Assembly (NCBI GenBank): GCA_014773175.1
Contig: VXCM01000067.1
Location: 126,524 to 190,523, forward strand
Length of the DNA: 64,000 nucleotides
Direction: 5' to 3'
DNA from: Lucifuga dentata
Taxonomy: Eukaryota; Chordata; Actinopteri; Ophidiiformes; Bythitidae
Shown here: positions 50,439-63,819 of the stretch, piece after piece
How the letters are laid out: every line of letters starts with the position of its first letter
Numbering within the stretch: the first letter of the stretch is position 1
Made by a program: the position numbers and the translations under genes
The notes under the pieces: model-generated
Databases searched by the model: none
Seen by the model: only the letters and a program-made list of their open reading frames with translations
Told to the model about the DNA's origin: nothing

Positions 50439-53180
50439 CTAAAGGACCATGTGGTGAGTGTCATCCTAGATCTGTAAAGAAGGAACCCCAGTTTCTGTAC
50501 ATTTTGTAAAAATAAAAAGTCAGAAATGTTTTTTAAAAAATTGTAGTGTTTAATTATGACTTTGTTACAAACTACTGCTGAGTAGTATTTAAAATGCACA
50601 TTATGTGTTTGGCAAATAGCTACTGATTTTATAGACGTTGCAGATTTTTTTATAGTAGCTGCAATATAATGTCACATGCATTTTAATGCATTTATAATAT
50701 TTTGAGTTTAACTCATTTAACTGCTGTATTTTTCCACACTAACATCGCATTTCTCCAATGACACATTGTCATACTCCATTTCTGTTATTCCTTGATACTG
50801 GAGAAATTCTTCATACATGGAAATATGCTCTGGGATGCCTTGCTGTCCAATGTCCTATATTCGTTTATCCAAGTTTAAAATCTTACATTATCATTGTTTG
50901 GATTTGCATTAGGTTCTTGTCCAAACCTGGATCATGCTGCGTCTAAGCCAAAAATTGTGATGACAAGATATTTGGCTCCAGTGAGGACATATATTCACCC
51001 ACTGGATGAATTTCTCTGTGTAACTGTGTATATATTTTAAATAGGGAGGTCCTGGTGCTACTGGACTGAAAGGGGACACTGGAGATTCTGGACCACAGGT
51101 AAGATTAAATATTTTACACAAACAAGCCATTTTGTTTGCAGACTGCAGACTGATGAAGATAGAAATAATCATATTTCCAAATCATTAAATATCATCTTAG
51201 GTAAAGATACAGTTACTGTTTTATTTTGGTTATCTTTGTTTTCATGTTTTGTAAATAACAGAAATGGCACATTATTTTTCAGTATTAAATGTTATTAATC
51301 AGTTAGTTACATATTTTCTTTGTAGGGACCCAGAGGTCTTCAGGGTTCCACTGGTCCATCAGGGAAACCAGGAAAGAGAGTAAGAGCACATTCCACACAG
51401 ACTCACAGTTTTTATGCTCTATCACTTTGTGGTTCATTGTATCTAAATTAACACTTTTGCAATGGCAAAAACACATTTATATTCCTCGATTTCCACCAAA
51501 CTGGAGTGGGAATGATGGATCAAAGCTGAGAGATGAGATTGTGTTATTTCAAATATGGCCTTATTTCAAAAAAGTCAGCTGCACTCAATAATCATCTCTT
51601 TATGTTGTGTAAATCCATGAAGTCATGTTTATCTAACTTTAAACTTGTTAGAAAAATGATAAAAATCGTTTGCCGTCTTTATTCGCCATGAGCATTTAAG
51701 ATAATTAAATGTAATTCTAATGCGATTTCCATGTGGCCTGACATGATAGTTTGTATTCTCCAGGGCCGTAATGGAGCTGATGGTGCGCGAGGAATGCCAG
51801 GAGAGGCAGGAGCCAAGGTGGAGTATAAGTCCTTCAAAACTGCCACATCATCACCACACCTACTGCTGCTCAGTTACCCAGTATATGTGTATTGCTTTTA
51901 AAAAGATACCCAGTGTCTGGAAAATATGACACTTCATGTGATCTATATTTTTAATCAAACACGACACTTAGTTTTTGAAACGCACTCTTCAATGAGAGCC
52001 TAACTTTTAGTTAATGTGCTTTTCCAGGGTGATCGAGGTTTCGACGGCCTCCCCGGCCTTCCTGGAGAGAAGGGACACCGAGTAAGTCCTGTATAAATAG
52101 AATAGATTTCGGTTTTAAAAACTTTTGACTCGTGAGAGTTGTTTAAATGACTATTGAGTACCTGAATGAATCATGACATCAAAGCTGTTAGTCGAATCGA
52201 AAACGAAGACCACATGTTCCTCCTAATTCTAATCCCAAATGTCATTGATCACAGTCTGTGCTCATCTACACCCTGTTATTACATCATGTTCAGGGCTGAT
52301 TGGTCGTTCAAAGGCCAGGTTCAATCCATCTTGTAAAATCCTGCGTTGACAGATGTGACTGAACCAGCGGAACTCATTAGGCCATTTGCCCCAGTTATAA
52401 GAATTGGGACTGACTCCAGAACCGCATGGGTTGTGCCGAGGCGAATGCAGAATGCTGAGTTTGGAGTTTGTGGAATTTGGGTGAATGGGGAGACGAGAGA
52501 GATCACAGAAGAGTATTTCTAGAAAGGCTCTTGCTTTTTTATCTTACACTGAGTAATTACAGGGCCACCAGAGGTAAGCTTGTCCTTATAGTCTGCTATA
52601 AGTAGTGGGTCCATACCAAGGGCAGTGACCATGCTGAGATTAGAAGCAGTTTTGTTACACTCTCTTTTAAACAGCTCGTTTCTATGTTTTGTGACCCATG
52701 CCATGACCATTTCTGATTTTTTAGAACCATTCAAATATATTTTTAGAAAATATAAATTAGTAACTTTTTATTTCTTAGCTGCCAGGGTCATGCACTGTAT
52801 ACGTGATGACTATCTGCTGACTTGCCGCTCCCATGCTTTGCTGATATTTTGTTCTGTAATCATTTCTTTTTTATTCCTTTCTAGGGAGATCCAGGTCCTA
52901 CAGGTCCTCCGGGACCTCCAGGAGATGATGGCCCAAGGGTGAGTAGCACCTCACGCCGCACGTGGCCTGCTTTCCTTTCACTAGTCTTAAAAATGACTCT
53001 GCATTATTTAATAACTCATCCTTTTTTCTTTATATTCGTAGGGTGAAGATGGTCAGATTGGACAGAGAGGCATGGCTGGAGAGAGTGTAAGGATTGTTAA
53101 ACTGAAGCTTGTAGGACATCATGACAGATCAGAGTATGATAAAGATTATGAGATTCCTTTCTCACACATGCACTCTCTCA

Positions 53181-53222
<42 letters not shown>

Positions 53223-56200
53223 CATTCTCTCTAGCCCTTTCTTGACACTCATTTTGGCAATTACTTAAACACAGAGCCTCGCCCTCTCTCTTCTTGCAAC
53301 TCTTGTAACAACATTCCTGTCTGTAGGGCTGTAGGGCCCATTGCCTTTGTAATAGCAACCTTGCCAAGCTAAAATGGCTGTGAATAATAGATTAGAAAAT
53401 AGAACTAAGGAATGTATTCTTCTATCATTACCCATGAAAAGTGGCCATATTTTGCCTATTTCATTTTAAATGTGCCAGAGTTGTACGAGAAATAGTTTGC
53501 TGCCTTTCACAACCACACTAGCATTGGTCATTCAATGGAACAGTTTCATCACATACTCCATAAGGTGAAAGAGCATAGGAAATACATTGATGAAGTGTAT
53601 GATTAGATGTTGAGACAAGAGGTAGAATTTCATCTGCAGTTACAATATAGCACCACATGAGGGCAGTATTTTACAAACTCAGCTCAAACGATTTCTCAGG
53701 ATTTTCAGTGCACCTCATTTTTTATTATGCCAATTCTTACTTGCTTTTAAATGAGACACTAAATAGCTCAATTATATTATATGTCTAGTGATACTAGATA
53801 CATACTGTAACTTCTACTTTAATTCATTTTCTTTTACAGGGTCCTCGAGGTTTGCTTGGCCCCAGAGGGTCTCCTGGCCCTGGAGGACAGCGTGTACATA
53901 TCTCTTCTACTTCACTTTACACTTGTGCTACTCAGTAGTTGTGCTCTGGTCATGTAATGGCAAGTTTCATTGTCAAATTTCTCATCCCTATAGGGTCTTC
54001 CTGGACTTGATGGTCAAGCTGGTCCCAAAGGAAATATGGTAGGATTTTTAAAAAATATATTTACCTTGGGAAAGTTTCAATGTGTATCATCAAAAGAGGA
54101 GGTTATTGTATGCATTTAATTCCCCAAGCAATTATTTGGCCTGTTCGCTGATTGCAAGTCAGCAACCTTTAACCTCTTGTGTAACATGACAAGGATGGAT
54201 GTCATACCTCAGTTATGACATGATTTGAATGGGAGGGTGTCTTATCATAACTCCACACCACAAAGTCTTCTGAGTGAAAACCCATGATGACAAATCCTTA
54301 AGCGTGAGAAACAAATACAATCGAAAAAGTCCGTATGTGGTCCAGCCATGCGTTAGGCTTCCTGGAGTGTCTCAGTGGGACATTTCATTGAGAATAATAG
54401 ATCATTGGTTGAGACAGCTGGACAAGCCCACACATTCTCTGTGGCCAGTGAGTCACTGAACCAGAGAAACTAGCATCTGTTGAAGAAAAGTCAACCCCTG
54501 ACTCTTCTAAGCTTAGCTAGTCATATTCTAAAAATCACAAAACTCTCACAGCTTTAAGAGGACTTCCACAGGCCCCGAGCATTGCCTAAGCGAACCTCTT
54601 AAAATGTGTTTACTGATACAGTTTTGATCTTGGAGCAGTTTTGCATTTTGCTGTCAAAGACCTGTTATCACTGTCAGGGAAGCAAAAACTCTCAATCATT
54701 TGTTTTGTGTTTGTTGAAACAGCTGGAGCAGACAGCTTCCAGAGGTCATGACTTTTTTTTATAGGTTTGGTTTGTAACACACTAAATCTTCAGCGGGGAT
54801 AAAAAAAAAATGAGCCATCATTCCTGCTAATCGTATTAGCCTAAATCCACAACCTGATGGCTATGTTGCCCCACAGCATGTATTTAGAGAAAACGTTTCA
54901 TAGCCAAACTTCTCATCACTTGCCACATTTTAGTGTGCTGTTTGATAAGAAATAAATTTAAGTTTTCAAATATGTCAGACAATGGAGAATTCTTAGCTAG
55001 TGTATCAAATACCTTCCCACTTCAACATCTTTTTGTGTCACATTCTTGACATGGTTACTTAGATTCGATGAAGTCAATTTAACCAATTTATGTAACAATC
55101 CATGTAAGCCTGGGAAGTGCACGATTTCTTTCACTTGCCAATATTTTGGCATGGGGAGAGTACATTTACCCTTAAGAATTAATATTCCATAATCATATTT
55201 CACCACCTGCTTTTGTCATAATTGCTCTACATTAACTTCATGCATAAATTAGATTTGACTTTTGTTGCATTTTTGCTGTATTTTTGGAGTATGCCTTTTC
55301 CAGTAGCTGTGTAATATAATGGAATCCATTGTTTCTGTGAAATATATTAATGTTTGCATCTTTTTTTTTGTTCCATACAGGGTCCACAAGGAGAACCAGG
55401 GCCTCCTGGACAACAGGGTCTCCCTGGTCCACATGTAAGTTTCTTTTCTTTTTTTCCTATCTCCCTTATTGTCTCTCTATATCTTGTTTTTCTCATTACT
55501 CTCTTTCTTTATCGCTGTTACCTTACTCCCTCCCTTTTCCTTAGGTTCAATCTTGTCTCCATTTTTGTTGCTCCCTCCCTCAGTCTCTCCTTTTATGCTC
55601 CATACTCTTTGCATATCCATTGTTCAACAGGGATTCCTTTGAGCTCAGATGATCTCTCACATTCCTGTTTTCGTAATAACCTCCATTGACATATTTTCCC
55701 TTTACTTCCCTTTCTTTGTCCTCTCTTTCCATTCTTGATTCCTTAAATCTCAGCCTGTGGGAAGTTCCAGAAAAATTGCATCGAAACAGAGCAGAGTTTA
55801 CATTTGCTCGCCAACATCATCTCTCTGCTATCAAACAATATCCTTTCTGTCCTGCTGAGATGACACACACATTGTACCAATTTGATACAACTTAACCCAA
55901 TTTAATTTTCCTATTGATGGCTCAAAAAAATATTTGATTTTATAAACATCATTAATACAAAACAGTACAGCCTGTATTGTAGCCAGGGGTAAATTAGCAT
56001 TGCCAGGTAAGATTTTCAGACCTGCTGACACGGTGCAGACTGGATGGCATCATACCCTTGGAAAATATTAGCAAATGGATCTATCCTGATGGTATACATG
56101 TTGAGTAAATATGATGTTCTTTACAGTTACACCTGGCTAGAGGCAGATTCATGTCTTCCAGGGAAGGCACTGGGCTGATGAAAAATAACACAGTTCGCTT

Positions 56201-59200
56201 GTTTTAACTGTTCATAACTTGTGGTGAATTCTCACAAGCCTTCAAAATGTGTAGCTTAAAATGAGCATAGAACATAATGATCCTCCCTCTTCACAGCTGA
56301 ATGAAAAAGTCTTAATAAGCAGCATGAAGCAGCCAACCAATAAACCAATGATTGCAACTGTAAGGAAAGTGAATAAAGTATAAATACAGCATACTGTGGA
56401 AAATTAGGTGGAGACGTTCTCAAACTTACGTAACTTACGTGGTCCTTTCCCTCAAATGTGCCACTTCATTTTCATATCCTGTAAAGCTGGTGATGGCAGA
56501 AAACCTTCGCCTGACTGTTCTAATAACTGATCTATTCCCAATTGTCTTTCAGGGTCTCGTTGGTCCTCAAGGTCCAATCGGGCCGCCTGGTGAGAAGGTA
56601 AGCGTGAGAGGGAACCCAGTACTCTCAGTACTCCCATCCCCACCCCCACCCCCACCCCCACTCTGTGGCACTGATGAGTGAATTTTGCAGTCAAGACCTC
56701 ATAAGTGATTCTGCAGATATGCTGCTGTCCAAGCTATAGACATTTACTAGATCTTCTGCAAGGGATGAAGGATTAAAAACACACACGGGATGGACACACA
56801 CACACATACACACACACACACCGCAGACATGCCTGTTCCTGTACAAGCACTTACTTTGTCTCACTGAAAGTATTTTGTTAGTGGTTTTTGTGGTTATTTG
56901 ACTGGAAATATTTCAAACAGCACAAGAACTTGGCAATCTGTATACGAGATGTATCTAGCATTCTCTGTCTCTCTTTGTAGGGACCTCAAGGTAAACAGGG
57001 TTTGGCTGGCCTGGCTGGTGCTGATGGCCCACCTGTACGTAACACACCTGGATACTTTTTCATTTTGCTGTCATTCACTTAAAATACAAATCACAAAAAG
57101 CTGGTTCACTGCGAATGAACTGTATATCTCTGACTTTCTTTTTAGGGTCACCCGGGCAAAGAAGGTCCTCCAGGCGAGAAAGGAGCTGCTGTAATGATTT
57201 TTTTTTTTTTTTTATNTTTTTTTTTTTTTTTTAATTGCTATTATAGTTAATTTAGTAATTGTTTAGCCTGCACAGTGTTGCTAAAGAATGAGGCTTAACA
57301 TCAGCATTACATTCTTTCCTCTGATTGTCTAAACATTGTGGAAGTCACTTTTCTGTTCTTTGTAAATATAATGATCTTGTACCAGCAAAGGCAAATTTCA
57401 TATAAGCCATGAAATGTATGGTGATAATGAATAAGTTAACATTTGATGCATTTGTACTGGACGGTTTAGTTACAGAGAAGTTACCTCCATTGCCACAGAT
57501 TGACAGAATGTAATGATAGTATGCATTCATGAAAGTTTGGAATGTTAATCTTGTTTATTGTCCTTATTGTTTTGTCCCATCTTCTCTCAAGTGCACACTA
57601 ATACTGTAGCGATACCTTAAATATTCTTAAAAGTTGATGCATACTAATAATGACCCTGTTTTTTGTTTAAATCGTTTAGGGTCTTACTGGTCCTGTGGGA
57701 GCTGTTGGATACCCTGGACCTCGTGGTGTTAAGGTACACCTCTTAGTTATACCACTTTCACATGTTGAATTTCCACGTCCTTTAAATTTCTTCCATACTG
57801 TTGTTTCCTCTCTACCCAGGGTGCCGAGGGCATCAGAGGCTTAAAAGGAGGCAAAGGAGAAAAGGTAAAATAACTTTTCAGCCTCCTGTTTTTGCTCAAC
57901 ATGGTTGACAGATGTCATTTCTCTAAAAAACCCATCATAGTTATAATTCCTTCTCAAATGAGGCTTCCTGTGAATCCAGCAAGTGGAACAAGTCTTAAAA
58001 GCCCATCAGGCTGGCAGTAAAATCTCCTGCCAGTGAGTTGTAATGAAGTGTGGAACATTAAACTAGAATGAGGCTGATTGTAAGGTAGTAGTAGTTTTTT
58101 TTTGTTTTTTTTTTAAGTTGTTGCTGTGGACAAACTTATCCTTTGCTGTCTTGATGGATTTGGGTCGATTTCCAACTGAATTGTCACGAAATTGAGGCTT
58201 GTCAGAGATTATTTGAAAATATTAAACTATTGTGCTCTGATACTTCTGTCTCAAAATCCCACAAAGCTTTCTTGGTTTTATTTAACAAACCTAAAGTTAC
58301 ACTGTTGATTATATGTTATTTTATATTATTTGTTTCAAGCATAAAAAAGTGCATAATTTTCAGAAAAATTGGAAAAGTTTGTAGTGAAGATTGAAAACTG
58401 CTTTCTGAGTTTGGACCAGCAGGTGTCAGTAGAATGACAGTGTTGCATCACATAACATTTTTAGTTGTGTTGCATCATTTGTTCTTCCAATCAGCTGTTG
58501 TAATAAATCGTTCTTGTGTTCTACTATATGAAAACACATTTGTAAGTCTTAAAAAAGAGAAACAGAAAGAGAGAGACAAGCAGATGTTAACTTAAAAACT
58601 AGTTGATTCATTTAGTTGTCCACTAGGTGTCAGTATTATTCTTTCTATTGTCATCATACCTGTACATTTGCCAATATGAAAACTGCCACACTAATCAGTA
58701 GCTGTTATTTTTATTATTTAAAATATAAATCAGCACGTCTGTTTCATGTTAATAAAGTATTGTAGAAATGAACTCTTTTACTGAAATTTGATTTTGCTCC
58801 TGCAAACCTGGATAGAACAACCAACCAGTGTTTCCTTTTCATTTTCAGGGTGAAGATGGGTTTCCTGGATTCAAAGGTGACATGGGTCTCAAGGGTGACA
58901 AGGTGAATCATTGCCTCTACAAAGAATACTGATGTTTGCAGTTCTTTGCTGTTTATTAAAGAGTTATTGAGAAGGAAAGGAAATAACACTTGGATGCCTG
59001 TGTTTTCTTTTCATCCAGGGTGAGGGTGGTGTGATAGGACCAAGAGGAGAGGATGGCCCTGAGGGCCCCAAGGGAAAGTCAGGACCCCACGGTGAGCCTG
59101 GTCCATTGGGGTTGGCTGGAGAAAAGGTAACTTAGCCATTAATGCAAAAACTAAGATGTAAAAAATGTGGAAATGTTCCGTTTGATTAAAGTCGACCTGC

Positions 59201-62200
59201 TGAAAAAATATAAGGAATAATTTGTGTTTCAACATGAAGGCATATTTAAATGCAAAGCAACAAAATTCTAAATATATAATTTCATGTTCTTAACCATTTC
59301 TGAAAATATCCCAAACCAGATGTAAAACTTTATAGTTAGAAGTTTTTTTGCTCTTTTGCAATGCTTCCCTGAACTTTACTGTACTTCCAAAAGTTGTCTC
59401 TGGTGACACAATGAAAATTCAACATCTCTGCTGTTTCTCTTTGCTCTGTTTTAGGGAAAACTTGGAGTCCCAGGATTGCCTGGGTACCCTGGAAGACAAG
59501 GCCCTAAGGTAAGTGATGACATTAATAATGTAATCTATTGATTCCACTAGAGAAATTTCGTGTTTTGCATGCTCCTGGTTTACGAGGAGGACAAAGGTCA
59601 GGATCCGATGGTACTCTAGATATTTATTGTCTGGTTCAAAGGCAATTCAGCAGAGCAGGCACACAAAATGTCCTTTTTCTTGCAGGGCTAATTTTTTGCT
59701 AAAAGCAGTCAATAAATCAAGTCAAATCAAGCCTGGTTGTAAAAAAATCCTCTAAAAAATCCACACAAAATTCCTCCCATCAAACTATCTGCACAACACT
59801 AATAACCCAACCATAAGGATTGGGTGTTGTTTTCTTAAATGGACATATTGTATCAAAGCTTAGTACAACCTGATTCCACAGAAAACGAAGCCTTGTTTGT
59901 TATCAAGCACATGATTTTCTAAAACTGATCCCAGCCGTGATATTGGGCTTCTGCTGAAACTGGTACTTCACACACACCTTGGAGCTTCAATCTCAAGTCT
60001 AACATCACTACTGTAGACCACCCTGCCACCCAGTGTGAAGCTGTGATGCTTATCTGTGAACTCATAGTATGTGTATGGGTGTGCTTGTGTGCATGTATGA
60101 TACTTAAAATCTGCTAATTTGCTGAATAACACACAAGCAGATACCAAAGCATACACTCACTCTAGCATCTATTCTTCCTGGGAGTGTAAGTGGCAGGGTC
60201 ATCTGCTAGAGTCATCAGCTGTCCTCTCTCTTAAACTCAGCATCTCCAGACATTTAACATTCTGGCATTCTTTGGCATTCACTGTTGCGCTGACCGTTGT
60301 GCCACTGCTTTAGTATCAAGATGTGCTGTTGCAGCTGCTTCCTCCCTGCTGATGTCAGCACTGGCAGCTTGGCATCGATATGATGGGTCACATACACCCA
60401 CTCTCAAAACATCCAGATAGGCAAGTCTCTGTTACGTCTCAAAAGCCTAATGTGTCAGCAGGATCTGAAGTGAGCATGGCTCACAAGCTATTAAGAGTCC
60501 TGGAGAAGTTACAATTGCATAGTTTTCGAGTATTTTGCAAGCGATCCAGTCAGTTCCTTCAGATAGTGGTTATACAGAGATCGTGAGGAAAGTGACTGGG
60601 CATCAGTAAGAAGACAGAGGATGCCACTACAAAGGCAAAGGCTGTTCACAGAGGGGCACCATGGAGTTCAAGATCAAGTCTTCAGATGATGCAATAAATA
60701 GTTTTTGAAGAGAAGAGGCGTCTTAACTGTGTCATGTAGAGTTCTGCAGTTTACTTTCTCTGAGGTGCATTTGAAGAGTTTTGTTCTTGAAAGAGATACC
60801 CAACATTCAAAATGAAATGACACTTCCTTTAAGTTAGAATGAAGTACCACGCTGTCTGCTCTAACTTATAACGAGGTGGCTTTTGCAAATAATATATATC
60901 GATGAAATCCTGTATTTATAGCTGACCTGACTCAAAAATAGATTCATTGTATTTTGAAGTTTGGAGATAAAAAAAAAAACCTACCCATGTTCCAACTGCA
61001 CAATATCATTAAGGTTAAAAAAGTAGCAGTGCCATCATGAGTAGATAAAAGGGCAAAGCCATCGTCCGTTTACAGGCTTTATCGGTTTCAGTCAACCTGC
61101 ACATGAATCCCTCCACTTGCTGTGTGTTTTTGGCTGCTGCGCTTCATCACTCTCTGCTAACAGCTTTCCCACACCGTTAATTCTGGATGCCATTTGCAGC
61201 AGCTTCAGTGAACTCTGTTATCGCTGTGGTGCAAGTCAGGCTTGTCCAGTATTAGCTCTCCTTTCAGTTTACCATAACTGCACCTCTGTGAAAAACAAAT
61301 TAAGCAGTATAGATCTTCTTTTTTGCTGTTTCCACAGCATTGGGCTCTGTAGGCTTAGAATTCTATCCACGCTATGTTGTGGTACCCTGGCTTATACTAC
61401 ACAGTATAAATATGAATATGAGTAGTAATGAGCATTATAGATACACATTGCATGACATGACCTCAGTGTGCTGGTGAGATAAAGAAATACTCAATTTAAT
61501 TTATTTAAAAACATATTGGTCATAGCTATTGATGCCTAAACACTGATTGCCCTCCTAGTATTTGTTTGACTGGCACCATCATCAATGGAGCGCACAGCCT
61601 GTGAAAGCTGAATAACTAAATTGCTGATGGGTATCAAAGAGAATCTGCTGCTTCCCAATCCCTCATTTTTATTTGCTCCCATTGCCTTGTTTATCTTCCG
61701 ATTTTGATTGGTCACAGTGCTAATAAGCTAACAGTACGTGGCAAAAGAAAGTCTGTAAGTGGTTTGGAGGAGACTTATACCCTTGGCACTTTGGAAATAT
61801 TTGAGTAAAGCAAATTGCCCATATATCTGTGGGAATCCACAAATGATAAACTCTGTTTTAATCTCTGCAGAGCATGATGCTACTTGTTCTCAGTTTATCC
61901 ATAAATCAGGTTTGGTCAATAAAGTGCAAATTGTGCTATATTCTCTTCAGTGCCTTTGTGATATTATAACTGGACCTCAACTGTAGTAGACATTATTTTA
62001 TATACATCTTTCATTTCTCTCTCTCTCTCTGTCTCCCTCTCTCTCTCTCTCGTTCTCTATCTCTCCTTTCTTTTCATGCTTACAGGGGTCCAATGGCTTC
62101 AATGGATTCCCAGGGGCAAATGGAGAGAAGGGCACAAGGGTAAGCCACAACTAATTGTTCTATTTCTCCTAATAAAGCCATGTAAACTGTCAGTGTTTAC

Positions 62201-62558
62201 TCTTCTATGTAGCAGACATAGGAAGTGGAGATAATGGAGAATGTTTAAGCACAGTATGGCCAAAATGAATTGAAAAGCTTCTGGTTTTAGAGGCAAATCA
62301 TGTAACACTGATGCCCCTAATTTTAGTGTTGACAGGACACTTTAGTCTTGACAGGGTACTTTGTTGTATATCATCCCCCTCTCTCCCTTCTCATGTTTCG
62401 TTCTCTACCGTCATTATCAAATAAAGGGAAAAAAATGCCAAAAAGTGTTTGTCTAAACAAACAAAAAACCCTCCTAGAAGTTGTGTCTAAGGGTACAAAA
62501 TCATCTTATTCACTAATGACAGTGATGTTGTAATATGAATTTTCCCCATTTTTGGGTT

Positions 62559-62594
<36 letters not shown>

Positions 62595-63766
62595 TTATTT
62601 CACATTCAGTGAACCTCTATTAATGCCAGCTGTCATAACAAAATAAAGTTCAAAATAAATAACGGCCAGTGCCATCACAAGCTATACCGCTTCTTAGCTG
62701 TCTAGAAACTGACCATTGTGTAGCTGCAGAGTGGTCCAGTAGAAAAGATTTATGGATGAAAGGATAAGAGGGAAGAAGGACTGGAGGGTATGTTATTATT
62801 GATGAAACAAGTTCTTCTCTGCTCTCAGACAGACACTGAGAGGCAAACACTGCTGGACTCAACATGCTAGAACTGACAGGTAGATGAAGTTGTCAGGTTC
62901 CTTTGGGTAAACCCACTTACCGCAGCAATTTGATTATTTATTTTTGCCCAAAGGTGTTTACATCATTCTATTTCATCCCTTATTCAAACCCCCTCAGCAT
63001 TTGAGGCTGTCTGATGTTTGAGTGTATTTCTTTCTTAGAATTGCTGCAGCTTAAACTTTTGAAGAGAGAAAAATGCTGCATTTGTTATTTATCAAAAGAT
63101 GGTCCAAGGAATGTTTTTTCCCTAAATCAAGTCGATTGTTTTTTTTTCTCAGGGAATCGCTGGCAAATCTGGCCCCAGAGGGCAACGTGGCCCAACGGTA
63201 GGCAATTCAACCGTCTGACAACTCAACTGGAGCCCTCCAGATAAATGATTTATTGTGTTCAAATGGAATCCCTTTCCTTTGTATGGCTGTGCAGGAGCAT
63301 TACTTTTGTCTTTTAAGATGTGCACTGAATGGGGATTTGTACAGAAGGGCAGGGAACTAGAAATTAAATTAGACTGCAGATTTTTTTTTTAATAAAGAAT
63401 ATAAGAATACAAGAAATGACATTGGTTTTCCTTACAATTATTCTTGCTTTTTTAGGGTCCGCGTGGTGGGCGTGGTGCTAGAGGACCAACAGGAAAACCA
63501 GGTGCAAAGGTGGGGAGCATTTTTGATTTTAAGAATTTATAATGGTGAGACTGATGGCAATGAGTGTCTTTACATACTTAAAATCATATACGAGTTTTTA
63601 TATACAGTGTATTTACTCCATATCAAAACTATTACGGTGTAGTTACATGTACCTATAAACACAGTATTTAACATATATATAATACTTAGATATAGAAACA
63701 AGAACTAATGATAGTAAGCAGACTGAGGAATAAAAAAAAGGCATTTCCACATGCCATATCAGTGGC

Positions 63767-63819
<53 letters not shown>

